Part shown: positions 44,929-53,932 of the stretch, one piece after another
Numbering within the stretch: position 1 is the stretch's first letter
Layout: each line of letters opens with the position of its first letter
Source: Bacteroides sp. 214
GTDB lineage: Bacteria; Bacteroidota; Bacteroidia; Bacteroidales; Bacteroidaceae
Assembly: GCF_010501015.1 (NCBI RefSeq)
Contig: NZ_QVML01000016.1
Location: 1 to 64,000, forward strand
DNA length: 64,000 nucleotides
Direction: 5' to 3'
Made by a program: the position numbers and the translations under genes
Notes under the pieces: model-generated
Databases searched by the model: none
Told to the model about the DNA's origin: nothing
Seen by the model: the letters and a program-made list of their open reading frames with translations, nothing else

Positions 44929-45756
44929 TTATTCGTTTCTTGTTAATTTATCATATTCTTCATCACTTACGGCTTCCAGCCATTCATTATTTCCTTTCTC
45001 GCCCGGCACTTCGATAGCCAGGTGCGCAAACCAACTGTCGGCTGTCGCTCCGTGCCAATGCTTTACACCTTGCGGTATGTTGACCACATCGCCGGGTTTG
45101 AGCAACTGCGCAGGTTTGCCCCACTCTTGATACCAACCTTCTCCGGTTATGCAGACAAGGATCTGTCCACCGCCTTTGGTGGCGTGGTGTATATGCCAAT
45201 TATTGCGACAGCGTGGTTCGAAGGTTACGTTATAAATACCGACCTGCTCCTGCGATAACGGAGCAAGATAACTTTGACCGATGAAATACTGCGCAAAGGC
45301 ATCGTTAGGGTTGCCGATAGGGAACAGCATCTCCTGCTCAAATGCGGCCTTTGCATCGGCGACATCTGTATCCTCTGTCCAGACTTCCTTTGCCAAACGG
45401 AATGCTGCCCACACTTTTGGCCATCCGGCATAAAAGCCGATATGGGTTAACACTTCTGCAATTTCCGTGCGTGTAATCCCATTGTTTTTAGCCGACAGAA
45501 GGTGATATTTCAAAGAAGAATCGGTAATACCCATGCTGACAAGAGCTGTTACAGTAATCATACTTCGGTCGCGTAAACCGAGTTTATCTGTGCGGCTCCA
45601 TACTTCGCCGAAAAGAACATCATCGTTCAGTTCTGCGAACTTGGGTGCGAAATCGCCCAACTGCTCCCTCCCGGCTGTTTGTTTTACTTTGGTCTGTGCC
45701 ATAATCGTTGTTGTTGAAATGGTTACGATTAGTAATAAGCAAAATAGAGATTTCAT
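44929..45756 (-). CDS. Carboxymuconolactone decarboxylase-like domain fused to a cupin (secreted)
   Basis: Signal peptide to about residue 20 (TIMAQ), a CMD/AhpD-type helical domain (~30-125, [19 protein letters not shown] ... [16 protein letters not shown]) and a C-terminal cupin (~170-260) with metal-binding histidines in [12 protein letters not shown] and GVKHWHGA. The AhpD CxxC is absent, so a thiol peroxidase role is unlikely. The fused form is common in bacteria and often sits beside oxidoreductases. It overlaps the upstream hydrolase gene by 4 bp. Confidence 0.9.
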   Translation of the reverse strand: MKSLFCLLLIVTISTTTIMAQTKVKQTAGREQLGDFAPKFAELNDDVLFGEVWSRTDKLGLRDRSMITVTALVSMGITDSSLKYHLLSAKNNGITRTEIAEVLTHIGFYAGWPKVWAAFRLAKEVWTEDTDVADAKAAFEQEMLFPIGNPNDAFAQYFIGQSYLAPLSQEQVGIYNVTFEPRCRNNWHIHHATKGGGQILVCITGEGWYQEWGKPAQLLKPGDVVNIPQGVKHWHGATADSWFAHLAIEVPGEKGNNEWLEAVSDEEYDKLTRNE

Positions 45757-46820
45757 TTCAAATACTCCTTAAAAAAAGAATCCAGCTTATCAAATGGTAT
45801 AATGTCGGTGCGGTCGTATAAGTCCACATGACTAGCTCCCGGGATTATCATTAACTCTTTGTTATTCTCTTTGAGCATTTTGAAAGCATCTTCTCCCATA
45901 TAGCGAGAATGGGCTTTCTCGCCGTGTATAATCAATACCGCATTGCGGATTTCTCCGGCGTATGAAAGCTGCGGCATATTGATGAAAGAAAGCGAAGATG
46001 TTACATTCCAACCCTTGTTCGAGTTAAGCGAACGTTCGTGATAGCCACGTTCTGTTTTATAATAGCTATAATAATCTTTCACAAACTGAGGCGCATCCTC
46101 CGGTAATGGGTCAATCACACCACCGGCCAACGCATATGTACCGTTTTTTGCATCGGCTGTGCGTTGAGCATTAAGTTGCTCGCGAAGTTTATAACGGGCA
46201 TCCTCGTCCATAGAATCGTTGTAACCGTTAGCACTTACACGGCTTATATCGTACATGGTAGATGCTACGGAAGCCTTGATGCGGGTATCCATAGCGGCAG
46301 CATTAATCGCCAGACCTCCCCAACCACAAATACCGATGATGCCGATACGTTCAGGGTCTACATTATCCAATGTAGTAAGAAAATCCACCGCCGCACTGAA
46401 ATCCTCCGTATTAATATCGGGCGAAGCTACATAACGAGGCTCACCTCCGCTTTCACCAGTATAAGACGGATCAAAAGCAATAGTCAGAAAACCACGTTCC
46501 GCCATCGTTTGTGCGTATAGGCCGGAAACCTGTTCTTTCACTGCACCGAAAGGCCCGCTTATGGCAATAGCCGCCATTTTCCCGTTCGCATTCTTTGGCA
46601 CATACATATCGGCAGCAAGCGTAATGCCGTAACGGTTGCGGAAGGTTACCTTACTGTGATTGACTTTATCGCTTTGGGGGAATACTTTATCCCATGTTGT
46701 TGTTAACTCTAACTTTTCCATACTTATATCATTTGTTTGACTATTATCGGCCGTCTTATTGTTTACGCATGAAGTGAGCATTCCGCTCACGAGTAAAGCT
46801 ATTAGTGTTATTTTCTTCAT
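45753..46820 (-). CDS. Dienelactone-hydrolase-like alpha/beta hydrolase, lipoprotein
   Basis: Lipobox MLTSC after a short signal peptide, with start at 46820 (MKKITLIALL); the in-frame ATG at 46847 adds nine residues before the signal and is disfavoured. The alpha/beta-hydrolase core has the nucleophile elbow GICGWGG (cysteine nucleophile, as in dienelactone hydrolases), oxyanion region AISGPFGAVKEQ, and the catalytic His in PGASHVDLYD. Substrate likely a lactone or ester; location periplasmic or surface. First enzyme of the operon, 84 bp after the AraC gene. Confidence 0.88.
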   Translation of the reverse strand: MKKITLIALLVSGMLTSCVNNKTADNSQTNDISMEKLELTTTWDKVFPQSDKVNHSKVTFRNRYGITLAADMYVPKNANGKMAAIAISGPFGAVKEQVSGLYAQTMAERGFLTIAFDPSYTGESGGEPRYVASPDINTEDFSAAVDFLTTLDNVDPERIGIIGICGWGGLAINAAAMDTRIKASVASTMYDISRVSANGYNDSMDEDARYKLREQLNAQRTADAKNGTYALAGGVIDPLPEDAPQFVKDYYSYYKTERGYHERSLNSNKGWNVTSSLSFINMPQLSYAGEIRNAVLIIHGEKAHSRYMGEDAFKMLKENNKELMIIPGASHVDLYDRTDIIPFDKLDSFFKEYLK

Positions 46821-46904
46821 ATACTGTCTTTGTCTTATTTGATGCAAAGATCAGGGTTAATCAGGTTTTCCTGTTAACAAAATTCAAACCGATAATTAAG
46901 AAAT

Positions 46905-47774
46905 TCAAACTGCCTTTTCTCGAAGGGACTTCGGGTTTGTTCCCGTTTGTTTCTTGAAGAAGTTATTGAAGTAAGTCGGATAGTCAAAACCGAGAGCATA
47001 AGCAACTTCCGAGATATTCCAGTCTGTATGCTGCAATAAGGCTTTTGCTTCGGCAATAATCCGTTCTGTAATATGTGTGGTGGTTGGCTTGCCTGTGATT
47101 TCTTTCACCGCGCGGTTCAGATAATTGGTGTGTACATTTAGGTAGTTGGCGTAATCCTGAGCTGTTCGCAATTGCAACGGGCTGTCGAATGTCTCGATCG
47201 GAAATTGTCTTTCCAACAGTTCAAGGAATACAGAGGTAATCCGGGCGCTTGCTTTTTTCGCTTGATGGTAATGCTCTGAGGGTTGCAGCTTTAATGCTTC
47301 ATGGATAATCAGGCTGATATAGTTGCGGATAAGTTCATCTTTAAACGTATAATCATTCTCTTGTTCTTCAATCATTTTTTGGAAGAGAGAGTTCAGAAAC
47401 AGTCTTTGTTCTTCTGATATTTCCAAGACAGGCGTTCCGTCAATTTTAAAGAACGGAGATTGAAGTAGGCTCTCCGAACGATCGTACTGCTTTAGGAAAT
47501 CTTCCGAGAAAAGGCAGGTATACCCCTTGTAAGTTGATATAGTTTCCCATGAATAAGGAATATGCGGATTTCCGAAAAACAGAATGGTTCCTTCCTGTTC
47601 AAAACTTCTGTCGGCATAGTTGATAATACTTTTGCCGGTAGTAAGACAAATCTTATAAAAATCTTTGCGACTGTAGGTGCGTGTCTCGTTACAATCGTCG
47701 TCAATCTGAAATGCTTTGAAGCCTTTTAACTTGAGCTCGTTGTTAAACTTCGATAGTATGCGTTCTGTTTTCAT
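46905..47774 (-). CDS. AraC family regulator of the flavodoxin/hydrolase operon
   Basis: 289 residues: N-terminal sensor domain (GKSIINYADRSFEQEGTILFFGNPHIPYSW) and a C-terminal AraC double helix-turn-helix (~195-285) with the signature ISEVAYALGFDYPTYFNNFFKKQTG. It is transcribed in the same direction as the four downstream genes, so it probably controls them and may be part of the transcript. A -7 box lies only 4 bp before the ATG, suggesting a leaderless or nearly leaderless mRNA. Confidence 0.9.
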   Translation of the reverse strand: MKTERILSKFNNELKLKGFKAFQIDDDCNETRTYSRKDFYKICLTTGKSIINYADRSFEQEGTILFFGNPHIPYSWETISTYKGYTCLFSEDFLKQYDRSESLLQSPFFKIDGTPVLEISEEQRLFLNSLFQKMIEEQENDYTFKDELIRNYISLIIHEALKLQPSEHYHQAKKASARITSVFLELLERQFPIETFDSPLQLRTAQDYANYLNVHTNYLNRAVKEITGKPTTTHITERIIAEAKALLQHTDWNISEVAYALGFDYPTYFNNFFKKQTGTNPKSLREKAV

Positions 47775-47778
47775 TCTG

Positions 47779-47786
47779 CAAAGATA
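47779..47786 (-). promoter_or_regulatory. TATCTTTG -7 box, leaderless start for the AraC gene
   Basis: An exact TAnnTTTG box ends 4 bp before the ATG (47772-47774), which places the expected start site at or next to the A of the start codon. The -33 is weak (AAAA at 19 bp). Confidence 0.5.
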
Positions 47787-47841
47787 AGAAATTCAAACTT
47801 ATTCCTTTTTGAGTTTACCCGAATGATTTTCTACTGACTAA

Positions 47842-48894
47842 TTAACTGCGCAATTTCTGCACCACCCTAAATATTGTCCGTACTTTTTCGTCGTCCGTTG
47901 TCGCATCCATATTGATGCAGCAAACGCCTGTCAGGTGCGGATTGGCAGATGCTGTTATGCCTTCTGTGATAATTTGTTCTATTTCGGCGTGCGAATGACT
48001 GTTGATGCTTGTGGGATCTAATCGGATATTTAATAATGTGTTGGGAAGATGTTTGCGTATCTCGGCGATGTCGCCTCCGCTACCCAAATCGAAAAAGTCG
48101 AGGTGGGGTAGTTCACCATAGATGGGTGCGTGACGGTGTGGATCGCGGCCACAATAATGAATGCCATACGGGCGGTATTTTTGGCTCCACTCTACATCAA
48201 TAGGAAATAGAAATTTCCGGTAGTCTTCTTCCGAAATCATGGTATGGGTACACTCTGAGTGTAAGTACACCGGCTGTTTGATGTGGCGCACTACTCGGTT
48301 GACCGAGATGGAGTTGGTGTGGCTTTGCGATTGTATAAAGGTAAAGAAACGCTCTACCACATGTGCTATTTTCTGGAAATAGCGTTGACACTCTTCGGGC
48401 TGTATAATCATATCCATCAGCGCATTCTCTCCTTTGAGGTCAATGGCAAGATTCAGTACACCTCCCCAGTTGATGTCGCCGCAAACATAGCCATAGCGAG
48501 ATTTGAGCTCATCTATCAGTTTTAGTAATTTTTTGAAAGCTGCATTCTCAAAAGCAGCTTCTTCGTCAATCTCAAAGTCCTCGCGGTAGGGGCATATTAC
48601 CTGAGGCGAAGAATTGTTCGAATATTCAATTTTGCAACCCAGCATCTCTGAAAGGAGGTACCCGGCTGCCAGGTGAACAGCTCCGATTTGCGGTAGGTCC
48701 TTGTCTTTGTCTGCACCCAAGCCGAACTCGCCAAAGCGATCATAAAGCTCCTGTTCCATTCGTCGCTCGTCCTCTACCCGTCGTTTGGGATTATAGAAAA
48801 AGTCCTCATCGAAGGTAATACCTGTGTGTTTGTTCCACCATGATGGATGAAAAATAATATCTACAGGAAGAAGTGGGTAGCTGAATGTATTCAT
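47842..48894 (-). CDS. Uroporphyrinogen decarboxylase-like (URO-D/MtaA-type) protein
   Basis: 350-residue TIM-barrel protein of the URO-D superfamily, which includes methyltransferases acting on corrinoid proteins. Typical features are YGYVCGDINWGGVLNLAIDL, HSECTHTMISEEDYRKFLFP, GIHYCGRDPHRHAP (possible zinc-binding His/Cys) and the strand LPNTLLNIRLDP. True HemE Arg/Asp substrate motifs are absent, so haem synthesis is unlikely. It stands alone upstream of the AraC gene (68 bp gap). Confidence 0.8.
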   Translation of the reverse strand: MNTFSYPLLPVDIIFHPSWWNKHTGITFDEDFFYNPKRRVEDERRMEQELYDRFGEFGLGADKDKDLPQIGAVHLAAGYLLSEMLGCKIEYSNNSSPQVICPYREDFEIDEEAAFENAAFKKLLKLIDELKSRYGYVCGDINWGGVLNLAIDLKGENALMDMIIQPEECQRYFQKIAHVVERFFTFIQSQSHTNSISVNRVVRHIKQPVYLHSECTHTMISEEDYRKFLFPIDVEWSQKYRPYGIHYCGRDPHRHAPIYGELPHLDFFDLGSGGDIAEIRKHLPNTLLNIRLDPTSINSHSHAEIEQIITEGITASANPHLTGVCCINMDATTDDEKVRTIFRVVQKLRS

Positions 48895-48983
48895 AAATAT
48901 CTTTGCTTTTTAGTGTTGGTTCGTATCTGTAAAGACGGGCAATTTGCGTTTCTGTAACTAAATAAAATGTTACATTTCAAAAA

Positions 48984-49087
48984 TATGCAGCAAACCACTT
49001 AATCGAAATGCTGCATTTTGCTTGATTGAAATGCAGCATTTCGGTTAAGTGGTTTGCTGCATTTCGAACTCATCAAATGCAGCATTT
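48984..49087. repeat. 23-bp array of GCAGC/GCTGC dyads
   Basis: Cores start at 48987 (GCAGC), 49010 (GCTGC), 49033 (GCAGC), 49056 (GCTGC) and 49079 (GCAGC), each 23 bp apart; most are palindromic in AATGCAGCATT or AATGCTGCATT form. Neighbouring cores are inverted. It occupies the 429-bp divergent gap 48895-49323 between the URO-D-like gene and the pectate lyase, whose only other feature is a promoter box at 49213. Confidence 0.85.
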
Positions 49088-49212
49088 GTAAAAACAGCCT
49101 TACAGTACCTTGTGGGTGTGGTTTTTTGTAAATAATTCAGACTTTTCGCAGATGCTGTAGATTTCTTTTATTAAGATAATATTTTACATTCATAGTCTCT
49201 TTCGGTAGCCTG

Positions 49213-49220
49213 TATATTTG
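49213..49220 (+). promoter_or_regulatory. Candidate pectate lyase -7 box
   Basis: TATATTTG fits TAnnTTTG; no good -33 is visible. The leader would be about 100 nt. Confidence 0.4.
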
Positions 49221-49323
49221 CCAATAATAAAAAACACACAATATAGACCAAAAAATACCCTTTGTTACATGAAAGCAAGTCTAACTTTACAGCGTCTTTT
49301 ATAAATAACAACCTTTTTACACG

Positions 49324-51594
49324 ATGAAAATGAAAACATACAAATCTTTTTTTCAGTTTACATGTATTCTCTGTTGCTTAATCACAACATCTTGTATCTC
49401 AATTCTTGCTCAATCCAAAACAGTATGGGTTGTTGGTAATGGAACTTTCACAGAGGGGTCAACAAGTTTAGACGATTTGATAGTATCGTCGACTTGCTCC
49501 ACGTTTAGCAGTAATGACTATAGTGCGGCTGTGTCTGCAATCACAGGAGGAATCTCCTCTCGAATTTTTAAGTTCGGTGGAGGTACTTTTACCATGCCAC
49601 AGGGCTATGTCGCGACTAAAGTAACGATTTATGGTTGGCCTCGTAAAACAGGAAGCACCACCATTAATTCAATAACTATTGATGGAGAAAAGAGTACCAC
49701 TCTTGCTACTCCGTATGTGTTTGCAGATTGTGGAGCAGACGTTGCTGCCGGTAATCGTACGGTAGCCAACTGTACGGTTCTTACTCTGTCCGAGATTTCT
49801 GAAACAAATCCGGCAACATCCTTCAGCGTGGGGATAACCGCCGAAACGCATGCTTTCTGTAAGATTGTCTTATCGCCCAGCGGTGCAGAAATTCCCGATC
49901 CGATTTTAGCTTTTCCGGGAGCCGAAGGACATGGACGATTCACAGTTGGTGGTCGTGGAGGTAACGTTTATCGTGTTACCACATTAGAAGATAACGCATC
50001 TTCACAACCTCTCATCGAAGGTTCTTTGCGTTGGGCTTTGCAACAAGCCGGTCCGAGAACCATTGTTTTCGACGTTTCCGGAACCATTCAACTAAAGCAA
50101 GGATTAGGAACCGGAGGTGATTATGTAACAATAGCCGGACAAACGGCTCCGGGTAATGGTATTTGTATTGCAGGATTTGGATTTACTATCAGCTCCAATA
50201 ATGTTATTATTCGCTACATTCGCTTCCGACCGGGAGATGAGAGTATGGGAGAACCCGACGGATTGGGTGGTATGGATAAAAGCAATATCATTGTTGATCA
50301 TTGCTCCGTTAGTTGGAGTGTAGATGAAGGGCTTTCTGTTTACGGAATGAGAAATTCTACGGTGCAATGGTGTTTAGTATCCGAAGCATTGCGAGTATCT
50401 AAACATGAAAAAGGAACTCACTGCTATGGTGGAAACTGGGGTGGAAATAAAGCTTCCTATCACCATAATATCATTGCGCATTGCGAAAGCAGAACTCCTC
50501 GCTTAGGGCCTCGTGCAGGAACTCAAAAAGATGAATATGTAGATATACGTAATAATGTGTTTTATAATTGGGCAGGCAATGGTTGTTACGGCGGCGAAGG
50601 GATGAACGTTAATTTAGTCAATAACTACTATAAACCGGGGCCGGCTACAGATCAGGCATCCAGCAAAGTGCAGTACAGAATTGCCGGGATTGGCATTCGC
50701 ACAACATCTTACATAGAAACCTTTCCGGCATTTGCTCCGATGCTGCATGTCTGGGGAAAGTTCTATATTGATGGAAATACGATGGAAGGACATCCGGATG
50801 TTACTGCCGATAATTGGACAAAAGGAGTTTATGAGCAAACAACGAATGGCTCGGGAGTTGATTATACGTGGACACAAACCACCATGGACACCATCCGCTT
50901 GGCTAAGCCTCTTGATGCAGGCGAAATTACTACTCACTCTGCCGACAAGGCGTACGAACAGGTCTTGGCTTATGCCGGATGTTCATTGAGCCGTGATGAT
51001 GCCGACAGCCGGATTGTTGAAGATATTCGCGAGCGTAAAGCAAGTTTTACTTCTAGCGGGAATAAACCTGGATTTATTAACACACCTTACGATACCAAAC
51101 CGGCAAATGCTTCTGATGATTGGACTCCATGGCTACCTTCATCTACAGCCACGGCGCCGATTGATACGGATAAAGATGGTATGCCCGACGATTGGGAAGA
51201 TGCGAATGGATTGGATAAAAATAACCCCGCCGACGGCAACTTAACAAACAGTGAGGGATATACTAACTTAGAAATCTATTTGAATAGCTTGGTTAGTAAT
51301 ATAACAGAAAATCAGAATAAAAACGCCATAACATCTGTGGCTAAAGAAATAACTGCTGATGAGTTGAAGACCACGGCTTATTTTGACAGACAATCAAATA
51401 CGATTAAAGTAAACTCAAATGCACTGATTAATAGTATATCTGTTTATAATTTACAAGGAGTATGTATCAACACGCTTCAATGTAACAGCCAGCAGGCTGA
51501 GGTTAGTACAGGTAACTACAGCTCGATGATTGTAATCGTTAGGGTTAAATATGCTGACGGGCGCGAGTCTAGTGCAAAAGTTATAATATCTTAG
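49324..51594 (+). CDS. Secreted pectate lyase (PL1-like beta-helix) with T9SS-like tail
   Basis: Cleaves de-esterified pectin by beta-elimination. N-terminal signal peptide (residues 1-31), a beta-sandwich of unknown type (~35-195), then a PL1 right-handed helix (~200-600) with FPGAEGHGRFTVGGRGG start, SNIIVDHCSVSWSVDEGLS and EALRVSKHEKGTHCYGGN. Residues ~615-650 carry a calcium-type repeat (DTDKDGMPDDWEDANGLD). The last ~65 residues form a beta-sandwich ending in SAKVIIS, similar to type A sorting domains of type 9 secretion. Monocistronic; it may belong to a scattered pectin locus. Confidence 0.92.
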   Translation: MKMKTYKSFFQFTCILCCLITTSCISILAQSKTVWVVGNGTFTEGSTSLDDLIVSSTCSTFSSNDYSAAVSAITGGISSRIFKFGGGTFTMPQGYVATKVTIYGWPRKTGSTTINSITIDGEKSTTLATPYVFADCGADVAAGNRTVANCTVLTLSEISETNPATSFSVGITAETHAFCKIVLSPSGAEIPDPILAFPGAEGHGRFTVGGRGGNVYRVTTLEDNASSQPLIEGSLRWALQQAGPRTIVFDVSGTIQLKQGLGTGGDYVTIAGQTAPGNGICIAGFGFTISSNNVIIRYIRFRPGDESMGEPDGLGGMDKSNIIVDHCSVSWSVDEGLSVYGMRNSTVQWCLVSEALRVSKHEKGTHCYGGNWGGNKASYHHNIIAHCESRTPRLGPRAGTQKDEYVDIRNNVFYNWAGNGCYGGEGMNVNLVNNYYKPGPATDQASSKVQYRIAGIGIRTTSYIETFPAFAPMLHVWGKFYIDGNTMEGHPDVTADNWTKGVYEQTTNGSGVDYTWTQTTMDTIRLAKPLDAGEITTHSADKAYEQVLAYAGCSLSRDDADSRIVEDIRERKASFTSSGNKPGFINTPYDTKPANASDDWTPWLPSSTATAPIDTDKDGMPDDWEDANGLDKNNPADGNLTNSEGYTNLEIYLNSLVSNITENQNKNAITSVAKEITADELKTTAYFDRQSNTIKVNSNALINSISVYNLQGVCINTLQCNSQQAEVSTGNYSSMIVIVRVKYADGRESSAKVIIS

Positions 51595-51650
51595 ATAAAA
51601 TAACTGCACAATAGTTTCTTTTAAATTATTGCATATTTTATGCTGTTTTT

Positions 51651-51712
51651 GCCACGCTGTTGGCAATGTTGTGCCAACGCGTTGGCAAAACATTGCCAAT
51701 GTGTTGGCAAAA
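51651..51712. repeat. 22-bp array of TTGGCAA/TTGCCAA dyads
   Basis: GTTGGCAA begins at 51659, 51681 and 51703, 22 bp apart; complementary GCCA cores (GCCACG, GCCAAC, GCCAAT) lie in between, so the strand can fold as nested hairpins. It lies between the convergent pectate lyase and ogt genes. Confidence 0.85.
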
Positions 51713-51769
51713 AGTCTCTTTTTGCTTATTAAAATAAGGTGTATTTAGCGATTATTTCTTTTCAGATAG

Positions 51770-52312
51770 TTATCGAAGTTTTTCTATCTGCTCTTTTTCG
51801 AAATCCAGTAGCTTCTTCTTTCTCCATATACCTCCGCCGTATCCTGTAAGAGAGCCATCAATACCGATAACCCTGTGACAAGGTAAGATGATGGATATCT
51901 TGTTTTTTCCATTGGCATTGGCTACTGCTCTTACAGAAGAAGGCTTTCCTATCAGTTCGGCTTGTTTGCCGTAAGTTGTTGTCTCTCCGTATGGAATTTT
52001 CAATAAAGAAAGCCATACTTTTTTCTGAAATTCGGTACCTGCCAAGTCCAACGGAATGTCGAAAGTTCTGCGCTTTCCTTTGAAGTATTCATCAAGTTGA
52101 GTTTTGAGTGTGTCAAAGTGCGTACTGTTTCCTTGCACAAGTGGTGCTTTAAATATTTCTTCCAATTGCCGAAGCTCTAAATCTATTAACTTATAGTCGG
52201 CAAACTCAAACATGCATATCCCTTTATTGGTAGCTGCAGTAACCATCAAACCCAATTCGGTTTCTATGTGGGTGATATATAGAACCTGTTTCTCTTTATT
52301 CTCTTTTTCCAT
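51770..52312 (-). CDS. ogt: Methylated-DNA--protein-cysteine methyltransferase
   Basis: Suicide repair enzyme that takes alkyl groups from O6-alkylguanine. Active-site motif ILPCHRVIG contains the acceptor Cys; the DNA-binding helix TTYGKQAELIGKPSSVRAVANANGKN precedes it. 180 residues, no Ada DNA-binding domain. Lies 44 bp downstream of the nudC-like gene on the same strand, so the two repair/housekeeping enzymes may be co-transcribed. Confidence 0.95.
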   Translation of the reverse strand: MEKENKEKQVLYITHIETELGLMVTAATNKGICMFEFADYKLIDLELRQLEEIFKAPLVQGNSTHFDTLKTQLDEYFKGKRRTFDIPLDLAGTEFQKKVWLSLLKIPYGETTTYGKQAELIGKPSSVRAVANANGKNKISIILPCHRVIGIDGSLTGYGGGIWRKKKLLDFEKEQIEKLR

Positions 52313-52356
52313 ATTGCATTTTGTTTGTTCCTTTGCAAGTTAGTTATCCGTTTGCA

Positions 52357-53184
52357 CTAAACCCGATGTAAGCGGAAACTTTCAATCATTTCCCAAGTAA
52401 GGCTAACATGCGAATCGCCCAACGGCAGCTCTTCCCTGTTTACCCAAACAGCTTCCGTTAGTTCTTTTCCATCCAGATAGGGCGTAGTATTACCATCCAC
52501 CTCAGCAAAGAAGCCCATTAACATTGATTCGGAAAAAGCCCAAGGCTGGCTTTTGTAGTAGCGTATGTTTTTTACTTTTAGTCCTACTTCTTCCATCGTT
52601 TCTCGCTTTACTGCTTCTTCAACTGTTTCGGCAATCTCTATAAACCCCGATATGAGACCATAGTGTTTGTATACCGAATTCATGTTTTTGCCTAACAACA
52701 ATCTTTCTCCATCTGTAATACCTACAATTACCACAGGGTTGATACGCGGATAAATAATAGAATCACATGCTGTGCAGCACACAGCTCTTTCGTCTTCTTT
52801 GGCAACAGTAAGACTGCCACACTTGCCACAAAATTGGTTGTTCTCGTACCAGTGGCTAAGGTGCATTCCTGTGGCTGCGGCAAAACAAAGCCATTTGGGT
52901 TTATGACTTCGCAATGAACGTATATCGTGGTAGTATAAATGATTTGTTTCGGGAAGTTTGTCTTGCGAGAGGAAGAATCTCATCTCGTCAATGGCAAAGA
53001 GATAGATGTACTGCTCGTTGCCGATAGAATATGCTTCTTCTATATTGGCTACGGTAGGTAATTGCAGGTTTGTTCTATTTAACAGCACCTTGCTGTCGTT
53101 GTAAACGAGTAAAAAATCGTTTGCTTTTGGACTGAGAATCTGGTAGTCGGTATTAAGGCGATTGGGAAAAATATCTTGAATCAT
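52357..53184 (-). CDS. nudC: NAD+ diphosphatase / NADH pyrophosphatase (NudC family)
   Basis: Hydrolyses NAD(H), and in E. coli also removes NAD caps from RNA. Zinc-ribbon CGKCG...CTAC at about residues 118-140; Nudix box GFIEIAETVEEAVKRETMEE; and the NudC signature SQPWAFSESM (usual form SQPWPFPxS; the Pro are replaced). 275 residues is normal. Enzyme class is solid, while the second function is family knowledge. Confidence 0.92.
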   Translation of the reverse strand: MIQDIFPNRLNTDYQILSPKANDFLLVYNDSKVLLNRTNLQLPTVANIEEAYSIGNEQYIYLFAIDEMRFFLSQDKLPETNHLYYHDIRSLRSHKPKWLCFAAATGMHLSHWYENNQFCGKCGSLTVAKEDERAVCCTACDSIIYPRINPVVIVGITDGERLLLGKNMNSVYKHYGLISGFIEIAETVEEAVKRETMEEVGLKVKNIRYYKSQPWAFSESMLMGFFAEVDGNTTPYLDGKELTEAVWVNREELPLGDSHVSLTWEMIESFRLHRV

Positions 53185-53302
53185 ATTACTACGAAATTGA
53201 AACTTTGTTAGATTGCAAAAATACAGTTTTTACTAAGAAACTGTTTAATTTTTGCTTGTTCTTTTATTTAGTGCTATTTTTAGGGCGTTTATATTCTTTT
53301 TG

Positions 53303-53310
53303 TAACTTTG
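53303..53310 (+). promoter_or_regulatory. TAACTTTG -7 box, leaderless start
   Basis: An exact TAnnTTTG ends 5 bp before the ATG at 53316, so transcription should start at or just before the start codon. The -33 (around 53280) is weak. Confidence 0.5.
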
Positions 53311-53315
53311 TTTAT

Positions 53316-53897
53316 ATGGACATACTCAAATACTCACAAGAAATTCAAAAAACAGCCTTCGAAATACTTGAAAACTCCAAACTAATTCAATTGTGGGAAG
53401 CTATTGGAGCCGAAGTATATATGGTTGGGTCAGCGAAAACAGGATTGCTGATACATAAGGATATCGACATCCATGTTTACACTGAAAAAGTTTCCGTTTC
53501 GGATAGTTTTTCGGTTATGGCAAAGCTTGCGGAACGGATGAATCTGACCGAGATTCAATATAAAAACGGGCTTGAAACAGAGGAGGAATGTATTGAATGG
53601 CATGCTTTGTTTGAAGACAAAAACAAGGATTGTTGGAAGTTAGACCTGATACACATCCGTAAGGGCTCTATGTACGATGGCGTGGTTGAGAAAGTAACAG
53701 ATACAATAGCCGGAAAACTAACCCCCGAACTTCGTAAAACGATACTTCAAATAAAGTATGATATGCCAAAAAATGCATTGATTCCAGGGATTGAAGTGTA
53801 TCATGCAGTTTTTACAGGAAACGTAAAAACATACGAAGAACTCTTACAATGGCGAAAAACAAATCCGTTAACAAACAGTCTCGGCTGGATGCCTTAA
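53316..53897 (+). CDS. Nucleotidyltransferase-superfamily protein
   Basis: 193 residues from MDILKYSQEIQ; the in-frame extension to 53205 is rich in Phe/Leu and crosses the promoter, so 53316 is chosen. Motif GSAKTGLLIHKDIDIHVY resembles the GS-x-DxD core of minimal nucleotidyltransferases (GSxxxG...D-D), followed by a WKLDLIHIRKG segment that could give the third acidic residue. The target (protein, tRNA or antibiotic) is not evident. HD-domain gene follows in 35 bp. Confidence 0.72.
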   Translation: MDILKYSQEIQKTAFEILENSKLIQLWEAIGAEVYMVGSAKTGLLIHKDIDIHVYTEKVSVSDSFSVMAKLAERMNLTEIQYKNGLETEEECIEWHALFEDKNKDCWKLDLIHIRKGSMYDGVVEKVTDTIAGKLTPELRKTILQIKYDMPKNALIPGIEVYHAVFTGNVKTYEELLQWRKTNPLTNSLGWMP

Positions 53898-53932
53898 TAG
53901 TATTAAATTGTTATAGTAAAAATAGATAGAAT

